A stretch of 33,864 nt of DNA. It comes from an uncultured Pelagibacteraceae bacterium. GTDB taxonomy: Bacteria; Pseudomonadota; Alphaproteobacteria; Pelagibacterales; AG-422-B15. The position numbers and the translations under genes were made by a program. Under the pieces are notes generated by a model. That model had not been told where the DNA came from and made no database searches. It saw only the letters and a program-made list of their open reading frames with translations. Shown here in pieces: positions 17,522 to 25,595 of the stretch. Location: contig CACFGR010000008.1 in the NCBI GenBank assembly GCA_902565955.1, positions 1 to 33,864 of the forward strand. The letters are read 5' to 3'. Every line of letters starts with the position of its first letter. Position 1 is the stretch's first letter.

Positions 17522-18154
17522 TTATTTTATAGCGCTTATAAATTTTTTAGCTCTAATTGATATTTCATTTGGCGTCTCTATATCATTAATTAACGCTGAG
17601 AATCTCTCTCTCGCCAAATTTAAATCACCTGAAAAATATGCATTTAAAGCAAATAATTCTCCGAATAAATACTTAAATTGACTTTCGTTAATTTTAATAT
17701 TTTTAGCGTACTCATTTATCTCATTAGAACTAATTTTACTTATTTGTGATAGTAAAAATAGATATAAAGAAAATTCTTTTACAAGAGGGTCAATTTCTTT
17801 ATCTCTTATCAAGTTTAATAACTCTGATCTCCCTTCATCTAAATTTCCTTTTTCAGCCAATAAGATAGCAATTTTAACTCTAGATAAATTATTAATAAAT
17901 GTATCTCCATAGTTTTCGATATCATTTAGATTGTTTATAGATTCTTTGAAGTCATTTTCATTAATGGCTTTTATGTACTTTTCAACAACGGCTTCGCTGT
18001 TAGATTTAGCTATAGATTTACTTATCTGCAGTCCAACTACTATCGTAACTAGAACTATAATTAAAAATATTACATATAAACCATATTTTTTCCATAAGTT
18101 AAGTATTCTCTCTTTTCTCAAGTCTTCATCTACTTGTCTTAAAATATTACTCAT
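17522..18154 (-). CDS. YfgM-like membrane-anchored TPR protein
   Basis: A 210-residue protein with a short cytoplasmic N terminus (MSNILRQVDEDLRKERI), one membrane helix (about 25-45), and a helical periplasmic region with TPR character (about 50-210: LLAEKGNLDEGRSELLNLI, ELFALNAYFSGDLNLARERF). This is the layout of YfgM, which in E. coli contacts the SecYEG translocon and periplasmic chaperones. The RQVDEDLRKERI start is typical of the alphaproteobacterial family. It starts within the panB stop (four-base ATGA overlap) and is followed by bamB. A link with envelope protein export is inferred from family and neighbours. Confidence 0.8.
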   Translation of the reverse strand: MSNILRQVDEDLRKERILNLWKKYGLYVIFLIIVLVTIVVGLQISKSIAKSNSEAVVEKYIKAINENDFKESINNLNDIENYGDTFINNLSRVKIAILLAEKGNLDEGRSELLNLIRDKEIDPLVKEFSLYLFLLSQISKISSNEINEYAKNIKINESQFKYLFGELFALNAYFSGDLNLARERFSALINDIETPNEISIRAKKFISAIK

Positions 18155-18981
18155 TGTTTAATTTTTTTTATATTCGCTGATTCAAACTTCATACTGTATG
18201 TATGATCTTCATTTGGAAATAACCTGTTCTTAACTTCGTAGGCATAATCTTTGGATGTTTTATTGATAATTTTCTCAAGATCTACATATTTTTTTACAAA
18301 TCTAGGTGCAACATTTGTCAATCCTAACATGTCTTCGGTAACCAAAATTTGTCCATCGCATTTTGGTGACGCGCCAATTCCTATAGTTGGCACACTTAAT
18401 ATTTCGGTTATTTCAGCCGCTAAAGGCTCGGTCATGCCTTCTAGAACAACAGCAAAAACACCTGCGTCTTCTACTGCCTTCGCATCATCAATATATTTTT
18501 GCCATTCTGACTTTACTTTTCCTTTTACTTTATAGCCTCCATCAACGAGAACACTTTGGGGCTGTAATCCAATATGTCCCATCACAGGTATTGAACTTCG
18601 GGTAAGATATTTTATTGTTTTTGCCACCTTTTTCCCGCCCTCTAGTTTTACTCCATTACAGTATGTTTCTTTCATTATGCGTGCAGCATTCATAAATGCC
18701 TTGTCAGATGATTCCTCATAAGTTCCAAAAGGCATATCAACAATAATACAGGACTTGTTTGTTCCACCAACAACAGATTTTGAATGCTCAATCATTTGTT
18801 CAATACTGACTTGAAGTGTATTTTCGTAATCATAAAGAACCATTCCTAGTGAATCTCCGACAAGAATAAGATCAACATTACCATCTATTGCCCTGGCAAT
18901 TGGTGCTGTGTAAGCAGTGAGACATACAATTGGAGCTCTATTTTTCTGACTTTTAATATCGTTTGCAGATTTTCTTCGCAT
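18151..18981 (-). CDS. panB: PanB, ketopantoate hydroxymethyltransferase
   Basis: PanB transfers a hydroxymethyl group from methylene-tetrahydrofolate to 2-oxoisovalerate, the first committed step to pantothenate and CoA. The 276-residue TIM-barrel protein has LTAYTAPIAR, the metal-binding VGDSLGMVLY, KLEGG, PVMGHIGLQPQS, VLEGM with the catalytic glutamate, and PTIGIGASPKCDGQILV. Length is normal. panC is not nearby. It overlaps the YfgM-like gene by four bases and lies 56 bases after the cupin gene. A TATAAA on the minus strand sits shortly before the ATG, but I found no convincing -35 partner. Confidence 0.95.
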   Translation of the reverse strand: MRRKSANDIKSQKNRAPIVCLTAYTAPIARAIDGNVDLILVGDSLGMVLYDYENTLQVSIEQMIEHSKSVVGGTNKSCIIVDMPFGTYEESSDKAFMNAARIMKETYCNGVKLEGGKKVAKTIKYLTRSSIPVMGHIGLQPQSVLVDGGYKVKGKVKSEWQKYIDDAKAVEDAGVFAVVLEGMTEPLAAEITEILSVPTIGIGASPKCDGQILVTEDMLGLTNVAPRFVKKYVDLEKIINKTSKDYAYEVKNRLFPNEDHTYSMKFESANIKKIKQ

Positions 18982-19037
18982 GAAGACGGTTTATACTGGA
19001 TAAATAGTAAAAATTCCAGGAAAAGCTACAGTCTAAT

Positions 19038-19562
19038 TTATTCTCTCAAATCACTATCAATTAATACCGCTATTAAAAGTGCAGGCTCAGAGCCATTATT
19101 AATCCAGGCGTGATTTGTACCTCTTTGAACAACAACATCAAATGGATTAATTTTAACTTCTTCCTCATCTAAAACTAAGGTTACATCACCTTTGAGAAGA
19201 ATAATGTAGTCAATAGTTTTTGTTTTATGCATTGCTGGATGTTTTTTTACATCAACTCGGTGATGAGCTGCTCCAATACGGCTGAATGCATCCTCAGCCA
19301 TCTTGTTTAATGTTTTAAGCGAGACACCAGTTGGAGTTGGCATTATTTGAAAATATCTAAATTTTGAACCTCCTTGTGGCGGGGATAAAATTATATCACT
19401 ATCAGCTCTGTCTTTACTGCTTTTTGTATCGATAGTATTTCCGTCCTCATTCCATATCTCGAATAAGCCTCCAATTTCTTCTCCTATAGATCGTGCTGGA
19501 GGACCATCAATTTTAATTACAGATTTGCCATTGTCATTATGGCCTGTAACAATTCTTCTCAC
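19038..19562 (-). CDS. Cupin-domain protein, GTG start
   Basis: A 174-residue small-molecule cupin of unknown substrate. The N-terminal part (MRRIVTGHNDNGKSV, DGPPARS) and the C-terminal cupin barrel (about 100-165) are typical of a family in many proteobacteria that is often annotated only as cupin. The barrel shows HKTKTIDYIILLKGDVTLVL (H112, D118), then FDVVVQRGTNHAWINNG (H151). The full HxH...E metal set of classical cupins is not evident, so metal binding is uncertain. The start codon is GTG at 19562, preceded by a strong ribosome site, AAAGGAGA on the minus strand at about 19571-19578. It follows the unknown membrane protein gene by 18 bases. Confidence 0.8.
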   Translation of the reverse strand: MRRIVTGHNDNGKSVIKIDGPPARSIGEEIGGLFEIWNEDGNTIDTKSSKDRADSDIILSPPQGGSKFRYFQIMPTPTGVSLKTLNKMAEDAFSRIGAAHHRVDVKKHPAMHKTKTIDYIILLKGDVTLVLDEEEVKINPFDVVVQRGTNHAWINNGSEPALLIAVLIDSDLRE

Positions 19563-19580
19563 TTAATAATCTCCTTTATT

Positions 19581-20099
19581 TTAATCCCTTCTTACGTTTG
19601 GAATAATTTCTTCTTGGTAACCTTCTTTAAAAGTTGCTCGATCGCCATAAATTTCAGTTTCAAACCATTCAACAAATTCTTTTGATTTAATCCCCCTCCA
19701 ATATTTCCAAGTTGACTGTGCAATAGGAGCTTTCATGGTGCCCAATTTCAACATATGCATTCTCATTTTTAAATGAGTTTCATCAACAAAACCTTTTTCA
19801 ACTTTTTCATATGTATCAAAAATATCCACTAGTAATGCATTTACATATACTGCTACTCTCCATTTATCTGCGTTATCTAGTTCGCCTGCGGCCCAATCTT
19901 TCGAGAGAAAGTTGCTAAATTCTTTATCTTTCGATGTATTAAAATACCTCTCATACATTCTGTGTGTTAAAGAGTGTCCAAACTGCGCTTTTGTGATTTC
20001 ATTTTGCTGATGTATTTGTATTCCTAAATAAATAACAGAAACAACTACACCAAATGCTGCAACCATTTGTACTATAATTATTATTGTTTCTGCGCTCAT
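19581..20099 (-). CDS. Uncharacterised membrane-anchored protein
   Basis: I do not recognise this 172-residue protein. It has one N-terminal hydrophobic helix (about 5-27: TIIIIVQMVAAFGVVVSVIY) followed by a hydrophilic, mostly helical domain rich in aromatic and charged residues (RMYERYFNTSKDKEF, WAAGELDNADKWRVAVYV, STWKYWRGIKSKEFVEWFE). There are no cysteines in the visible chain and no lipobox. The motif LGIQIHQQNE directly after the helix recalls small anchored proteins common in marine proteobacteria whose function is unknown to me. It lies 18 bases upstream of the cupin gene and 76 bases downstream of the photolyase, so co-transcription with the cupin is likely. Confidence 0.75.
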   Translation of the reverse strand: MSAETIIIIVQMVAAFGVVVSVIYLGIQIHQQNEITKAQFGHSLTHRMYERYFNTSKDKEFSNFLSKDWAAGELDNADKWRVAVYVNALLVDIFDTYEKVEKGFVDETHLKMRMHMLKLGTMKAPIAQSTWKYWRGIKSKEFVEWFETEIYGDRATFKEGYQEEIIPNVRRD

Positions 20100-20175
20100 A
20101 AATACAGACTATACATTATTATACTTTTGTAGCAAAAACTTTGCTTAGATCGATTTATAAAAATTGATTAAATAA

Positions 20176-21606
20176 TTAACTTTTAGTGGTAGCAAACGCT
20201 TCCAAAGCTTTTTGTCTAGAGGAACCAATCTCGACAATTGGCATTGGATAATCTTTACCAAGTTTAACATTTGCCGAGTCTAAGACATCTTTAGGTGCCT
20301 CCCAAGGATTAAATAAATACTTATTTGGCATATCCTTAAGTTCAGGAATATATTTTTTTGTATATCTGCCATCTGGATCAAATTTCTGACCCTGCATAAC
20401 TGGATTGAAGATTCTAAAATACGGAGCTGCATCCGCTCCTGAGCCTGCAATCCATTGCCATCCTGCACTATTATTAGCAAGGTCAGCATCAACTAAACAA
20501 TCCCAGAACCACCTTTCACCGTGGTGCCAATGCAACAATAAGTTTTTGACTAAAAATGAACCTACGACCATTCTCAAACGATTATGCATATATCCAGTCT
20601 GCCACAGTTCCCTCATGCCAGCGTCTACAATTGGATATCCGGTAAGACCTTTTTGCCATTTCTTTAATGCATCTCTATTTTTGTCCCAAGGGAATTTATC
20701 AAACTTCTTTTGAAGATTTTCTTTTGGTAAAGTTGGGAAGTGATACAAAAGATTGAAAGAAAACTCCCTCCATCCAAGTTCACTTAAAAAATGATCCAAA
20801 TCTCTTTTAATTTCTTTTTTTCCTTCTTGGGTTTTTGATCGATACCAAACTTGGTTTGGTGACACCTCTCCAAAATGTAAATGAGGTGAAAGTTGCGAAA
20901 CATTTTTTCCAGATGGAAAATTCCTACCATCTTTATAGTTAGCAAGGCCTTCTTTTATAAAGACATCAATTTTATTATGGGCGCCTTTCTCTCCTGGAGT
21001 CCATAATTTTTCCATCGCAACATGCCAATTGTGTTCTGGCATTAGTTCCAGATCATCTATACTAATACTGTTCATCTTATCAAAAAGTAAGTTGTCTAAC
21101 TTAGGTTTTTGTATTGGTGTTCTTGGCATTTCAGAATTCAAACAACCTTTTCTGTAGTAAGGAGTAAATACCTTATATGGAGTACCATCATTTTTGACTA
21201 CATTCCAAGGTTCCCAAAGAAGAGATCCATTATATGTGTTCACGCTTATTTCTTTGTCATCAAAAAAACTTTTGATTTTTTTGTCTCTTTTTATTCGCCA
21301 CGGTTCATAACATCTATTCCAAAATATCTCTTTAACGTTATAAGTTTCAGTAAGTTTAATTAAGATGTTCTTTGGATCACCTCTGTATAAACTCAAATTA
21401 TTATCTAAAGATTGTTTTAGAGCAATTAATGAATGGTGAAGCCACCATTTACTAGCAGAACCATTTATATGTTCTTTTGAATTTTGATCATCAAATATAA
21501 AAATTGGCAACGTTGCCCCATTTTTAATCGAATTATACAATCCAGGATTGTCTGAAAGTCGTAAATCTTGTCTGAACCAGAAAATATTAATATCTTTTTT
21601 GGGCAT
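20176..21606 (-). CDS. phrB: Deoxyribodipyrimidine photolyase (cryptochrome/photolyase family)
   Basis: A FAD-containing enzyme that uses blue light to split UV-induced cyclobutane pyrimidine dimers. The 476-residue protein has the N-terminal antenna domain (INIFWFRQDLRLSDNPGLY) and the C-terminal FAD-binding domain. That domain includes FPSGKNVSQLSPHLHFGEVS, TGYPIVDAGMRELWQTGYMH, NRLRMVVGSFLVKNLLLHW, and WQWIAGSGADAAPYFRIFNP. These match class I CPD photolyases; the Asn/Asp and Trp positions of the active site and electron chain are kept. A DASH or (6-4) type is less likely from these motifs. Photolyase fits a sunlit habitat. It is flanked by the GNAT-like gene (47 bases) and the unknown membrane protein. 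Confidence 0.92.
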   Translation of the reverse strand: MPKKDINIFWFRQDLRLSDNPGLYNSIKNGATLPIFIFDDQNSKEHINGSASKWWLHHSLIALKQSLDNNLSLYRGDPKNILIKLTETYNVKEIFWNRCYEPWRIKRDKKIKSFFDDKEISVNTYNGSLLWEPWNVVKNDGTPYKVFTPYYRKGCLNSEMPRTPIQKPKLDNLLFDKMNSISIDDLELMPEHNWHVAMEKLWTPGEKGAHNKIDVFIKEGLANYKDGRNFPSGKNVSQLSPHLHFGEVSPNQVWYRSKTQEGKKEIKRDLDHFLSELGWREFSFNLLYHFPTLPKENLQKKFDKFPWDKNRDALKKWQKGLTGYPIVDAGMRELWQTGYMHNRLRMVVGSFLVKNLLLHWHHGERWFWDCLVDADLANNSAGWQWIAGSGADAAPYFRIFNPVMQGQKFDPDGRYTKKYIPELKDMPNKYLFNPWEAPKDVLDSANVKLGKDYPMPIVEIGSSRQKALEAFATTKS

Positions 21607-21653
21607 AAATTAAAATATAGTCTAAATAATTAGACTTTCCATACCAACCGAAT

Positions 21654-22172
21654 TTATTGAATCTTATATTCAAAATTTTGAGTTGTTGGATTATGCCCCA
21701 ATAACTTTGCTCCATTTCTAATGTGATAGTGAGTTGCCATAGGAGTTAGAGGTGAAAGTGTAACTATTCGCTTATATCCCATTTCCTCACCATATTTTAA
21801 TGCCTCTTCCATAATTTTGCGCCCTGCTCCTTTTTTACGAGACCATACAGTATATGCAATAATTGTATCTGCGTTTTGCTCATATACTGCCAAGCGACTC
21901 ATTAAATCTAATTCTTTTACAGAATGGGGAACGTCCTTAGTAAATGCTAAGCACATTATTCCTTCAATTTGATTGTTATACTCAAGACCGTAAATTTTTC
22001 TATTATGGGAAGTTCTCCAATTTATATCAAGCTCAGGTCTTACAGGATCTTCGGAAACATCAATTGATGACAATTCGATGAATTTAGATTTCTTTATCCA
22101 ACTAAAATCAACAAATCTAAACTTTAAAATTGATTTTAAATAATTTAGAATTTTTTGGTAAAGAATTATCAT
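21654..22172 (-). CDS. GNAT-like N-acetyltransferase
   Basis: A 172-residue protein with the shape of a GCN5-related acetyltransferase. After a basic N-terminal segment (about 1-30), IYGLEYNNQIEGIMCLAF resembles the central GNAT strands, and VWSRKKGAGRKIMEEALKYG matches the acetyl-CoA pyrophosphate-binding motif A (R/Q-x-x-G-x-G/A). The C-terminal ATHYHIRNGAKLLG resembles motif B (aromatic residue followed by NGA and a glycine). The substrate is unknown. It stands alone between photolyase and FkbM genes, with 47- and 101-base gaps. The assignment is by motif only. Confidence 0.65.
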   Translation of the reverse strand: MIILYQKILNYLKSILKFRFVDFSWIKKSKFIELSSIDVSEDPVRPELDINWRTSHNRKIYGLEYNNQIEGIMCLAFTKDVPHSVKELDLMSRLAVYEQNADTIIAYTVWSRKKGAGRKIMEEALKYGEEMGYKRIVTLSPLTPMATHYHIRNGAKLLGHNPTTQNFEYKIQ

Positions 22173-22273
22173 TGTTTAAAAATTGAAGATATTAAAACCA
22201 AGCTGACTATAAATAATATTAGATAAATATATTAATATTGCAGTTAGTAAAACTTTAAAGAAATATAATGTCA

Positions 22274-23236
22274 TCAATTAATGAGGTGTAATCTATAACC
22301 AGCACCAAATAATCCAACAAATCTACTAAAAATACCGACTATTCTTTTTAATAAACTGTCTACAATTTTAGCATTATTTAAACTTCTACGAAAGCTTATG
22401 AAGTGATTAGATTTATCAGGGGGTATCAATTTTAATGTTCGTTCAATAATATCAAATCTTCTATAAATCAGTAAGATTGCTAAATATGCCGAAAGCTTAT
22501 CAATATTAATTTTATTATAATTTAAACATTCTGGAGTTTTTAAAAATAATCCGTCTCCAAAAACAGCTTGTCCATAACTACTATGCGCATCTCTCTCCCA
22601 TCTTGCAACATTTAAAAAATCAATAAACTCAATGTCAAATTTCGACAAATAATTGCATATATCACCAAATAGCGGTTGATTAGTATATAACTCGTGGAAT
22701 TCAACTTCTATTTCGATACCAAGTATGTCATCGAGTAGTTTTTTTGAGCCTTCAAGTGCTTCTAATTCAGCGCCTTGAATATCTAATTTAATGAAATCAA
22801 TATTTTTAAAATTTAAGCTATCAAGAGTTACAACTGGTAGATTGATTTTATTTAAAATATCAAATCTTTCTGATTTTGGAAAATTATTTAGTATCTTACG
22901 ATTTGGTCTAAATACTGATGAAACTTCAGGAGTTCTGCATAAGTTTAAAATTTTATTACCCTCAAAATTACCCAATGCCTGTGAATATATTTTATAAGTA
23001 TTGAAATTTTTTTCATTATTTTTGATTATTTCTCTTGATCTTTTATCAGGTTCAAATCCATGGTAATTTAATTTTTTTGTAAATTGTTTCCACCTTGGCT
23101 CTATTTCTCCTGCAGCACCAACATCTATAATCCCCACAATACCATTGTTAGGCAAAGAATTTAAAGCCTTCATTGAAAAAACATAAAAAAAATCCCTTAT
23201 AGATTTTTTAATTGTTAATAATATTTTTTTTATCAT
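22274..23236 (-). CDS. FkbM-family methyltransferase
   Basis: A 320-residue SAM-dependent methyltransferase of the FkbM type. The SAM-binding region begins GIVGIIDVGAAGEIEPRW (about 33-50). The family signature is IDFIKLDIQGAELEALEGS followed by LGIEIEVEFHELYTNQPLF. FkbM proteins often methylate hydroxyl groups on sugars or polyketides; no glycosyltransferase or polysaccharide genes are nearby to suggest a target. The last 100 residues are helical and lie outside the core fold. The 101-base gap after it is the largest in this co-directional run. Confidence 0.85.
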   Translation of the reverse strand: MIKKILLTIKKSIRDFFYVFSMKALNSLPNNGIVGIIDVGAAGEIEPRWKQFTKKLNYHGFEPDKRSREIIKNNEKNFNTYKIYSQALGNFEGNKILNLCRTPEVSSVFRPNRKILNNFPKSERFDILNKINLPVVTLDSLNFKNIDFIKLDIQGAELEALEGSKKLLDDILGIEIEVEFHELYTNQPLFGDICNYLSKFDIEFIDFLNVARWERDAHSSYGQAVFGDGLFLKTPECLNYNKINIDKLSAYLAILLIYRRFDIIERTLKLIPPDKSNHFISFRRSLNNAKIVDSLLKRIVGIFSRFVGLFGAGYRLHLIN

Positions 23237-23278
23237 TCTTAAATAAATTCAAATAATTTCAAATAGTTCATTAAAATC

Positions 23279-24376
23279 TTATTTTTTTGTTTCATTAACT
23301 CCTATCATTTTAGTGTCTGCCATGAAAGGTAAATTATTATCTTGATTTGGTAATAGGGGTAAATTTTTGTCATGCCACAATGGCTCCCAACAATAATTTT
23401 TTTCAAGCAACCTCTCAACTTCCAATCTTGCATATAAGGGCATTGAGTTAAAATGTCCCCTCAATTCTTTTATACACCATACTCTATATCTAGAATATCT
23501 TGCTCTTTTAAATTTAATACCTCCAACTTCAATATCAAAAAAATTTTTTTTAGCTCTTACTGCCGCCACATTTGCAGACAAATACGGGAGGTAAACTTTT
23601 CCAATTTCTGTTAATAAAGGCTCTACGTCTTCAGGTATACCTGGTAATAATTTTATTGGTTTTTCTGAGAGTTTAGTGCTCCATAATCTTGAGACCCAAT
23701 TCATTAAAGATGGATACTTATCTTTAATAATTTTTAGTGGAACTGGATCTAATGTAAAATGACGAAAAAATGGTCCTGATAGACCTATATCAGCCAGTGT
23801 AGGGTTATCACCAAATATAAAATTTCTATTTTGAAAAATTAATTCTAAATTCTTAAGTAAACTTAAAAAATTGTTCTCTATAGCCTGAATATTTTTTTTG
23901 TTTATTCCATCTCCTGTCGTATAACCTGATCTCTGTCTATATTTTAAAAATGTTCTTTTCATCCACATCGGTATCCATAGATTATCAAACAATTCATTTG
24001 CAAGATGCTTAGATGCAAAGCTGGCCCCTTCATGATAATGCCAGCGATAGTGCATTGCGGTTCTCCACCACCATTCATCAGCCCAGTCTTCTAATAAATA
24101 ACAAATAAACGCCTGGACTGGATCCTTAGGAATAATTTGATTTTCCTTGATTTCATTTTCAAACCATTGGATCATCTTTGTTGTGTCGGTCATCCAACGA
24201 CCATCTTCTAAAACAACTGCGGGCATTTGCATGACACCAACTTTTTTTTCCATTTTACTTTGAAATGATGGAAATTGCATGCTTTTCAATTCATATGGAA
24301 TTTCACGAACTCTAAAATAATTTTCCATTTTACCTGTAAAATAAGAGATATTAGATCCGTATAATGTTAAAGGCAT
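23279..24376 (-). CDS. Glutathione S-transferase-like protein with C-terminal extension
   Basis: A 365-residue GST-fold protein. Residues about 1-80 are the thioredoxin-like domain (MPLTLYGSNISYFTGKMENY, with the cis-proline loop MPAVVLEDGRWMTDTT at 51-66). Residues about 90-240 are the all-helical domain, including the N-capping box GDNPTLADIGL (189-199). A further 120 residues follow, rich in basic and aromatic residues (FKRARYSRYRVWCIKEL, YARLEVERLLEKNYCWEPLW), which ordinary GSTs of 200-230 residues lack. The helical domain contains an unusual tryptophan run, DEWWWRTAMHYRWHYHEG (about 100-117). The substrate is unknown. It lies 55 bases after the saccharopine-dehydrogenase-like gene, which may be a partner. 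Confidence 0.8.
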   Translation of the reverse strand: MPLTLYGSNISYFTGKMENYFRVREIPYELKSMQFPSFQSKMEKKVGVMQMPAVVLEDGRWMTDTTKMIQWFENEIKENQIIPKDPVQAFICYLLEDWADEWWWRTAMHYRWHYHEGASFASKHLANELFDNLWIPMWMKRTFLKYRQRSGYTTGDGINKKNIQAIENNFLSLLKNLELIFQNRNFIFGDNPTLADIGLSGPFFRHFTLDPVPLKIIKDKYPSLMNWVSRLWSTKLSEKPIKLLPGIPEDVEPLLTEIGKVYLPYLSANVAAVRAKKNFFDIEVGGIKFKRARYSRYRVWCIKELRGHFNSMPLYARLEVERLLEKNYCWEPLWHDKNLPLLPNQDNNLPFMADTKMIGVNETKK

Positions 24377-24431
24377 TTATATAAAATATTTAAAAATAAT
24401 TTTTTCCCAAGCAATGATATATTTATACCGT

Positions 24432-25592
24432 TTAATTATGATTTTTCTTTGTAATTATAGTATGAATCTCAATGTTATCACCTGCTCGTTTTTTAAAGTA
24501 ATTAAAAAAAATTATTGGATCAATAATTGGTGATTCTGGAGTATGAACTCCATTTTTACTTATTTCACCGTCAATAAACATTTGGACACCCACAGCTAAA
24601 GGCCATGCAGTTGCTTCACCCATAGAAAAATTATTGATATCACCATCAATTGTAACACCGATTGATGTAAATTTATTTTCTTTTAAACCTTCTGCGTAAC
24701 CGTAAATGCTAGGAAGATTTTCTTTTTTATAATCTACCCTATCTGAGTCATTTAGACTTTCAAGCCATGTCAAAATTCTTGCAGCAAAATTTTTAGTAAT
24801 AATTTTTATATTTATTAAAAATCTTATAGTTTTTAGGATCGTTATAAAACTACTCTCAGCGCCATGCATTAAATTATAAGACTCCTCAATATCTTGGTAG
24901 TTATTTGGAAATGTTACGGCCTCAGGGTGTCCAAAAATATATGCACTTCTTTTTCCAATATCAGGATAATCAACCTCAATTTCTTCAAGAGGTTTTACCA
25001 TTTCAAAATTTCCATTTTTAAAAATTTTAACCTCTCCAATCATTTGCTCTATACCATGCACCATTGCAGCGCTGACTCCAGATTGAGATGACTCACTTTC
25101 TGGTTTTGCAGCAGACATATCCCAGCCTGTATAAACTTTTCTAACTTCATCAAGTTCAGATATTGCTATATTAGCAAGTATATTTGTTAATCCTGGACTT
25201 GCTCCAAGACCTATAATAGCTGTGATATTTGCCTTTTTTGCATCTTCATTCATTTGAAGCATTTTTTCAGTTGGTTCCCAATCGTCGCAAATATCAAAAT
25301 AGTGTGTATTAGTTTGAATTGCAGCTTTGAGTATGGGTTCTGCAAATAAAAAGAACGGTCCGGTCGTATTGACTACTATATCAACTTTTGACATTTCCGA
25401 TTTTAGGGTTTCAAAGTCCTTAATATCCAATTTTAGACCCTCAACTCTATAATCAAAATGTGAAGCAAACTGTTTTGCTGATATAGAGTTAACGTCGGCT
25501 ACATAAATCTTTTCAATCTGCTTTATATTGTGCAAGTATTGAACTGCATATCTTCCCATGCCGCCACTTCCACCTAATGCTAAGACCTTCAT
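24432..25592 (-). CDS. Saccharopine dehydrogenase-like oxidoreductase
   Basis: A 386-residue NAD(P)-dependent protein with the saccharopine-dehydrogenase NADP-binding fold: ALGGSGGMGRYAVQYL (about 5-20), IYVADVNSISAKQFA, VDIVVNTTGPFFLFAEPIL, and THYFDICDDWEPTEKM. LGASPGLTNILANIA follows, then a catalytic/dimerisation domain with GHPEAVTFPNNY. Proteins of this group are annotated saccharopine dehydrogenase from the fold, but true lysine-pathway enzymes are a minority, so I do not claim that reaction. It starts only three bases after the guaA stop, so it probably shares the guaB-guaA transcript, with the GST gene following. Confidence 0.82.
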   Translation of the reverse strand: MKVLALGGSGGMGRYAVQYLHNIKQIEKIYVADVNSISAKQFASHFDYRVEGLKLDIKDFETLKSEMSKVDIVVNTTGPFFLFAEPILKAAIQTNTHYFDICDDWEPTEKMLQMNEDAKKANITAIIGLGASPGLTNILANIAISELDEVRKVYTGWDMSAAKPESESSQSGVSAAMVHGIEQMIGEVKIFKNGNFEMVKPLEEIEVDYPDIGKRSAYIFGHPEAVTFPNNYQDIEESYNLMHGAESSFITILKTIRFLINIKIITKNFAARILTWLESLNDSDRVDYKKENLPSIYGYAEGLKENKFTSIGVTIDGDINNFSMGEATAWPLAVGVQMFIDGEISKNGVHTPESPIIDPIIFFNYFKKRAGDNIEIHTIITKKNHN

Positions 25593-25595
25593 AAA

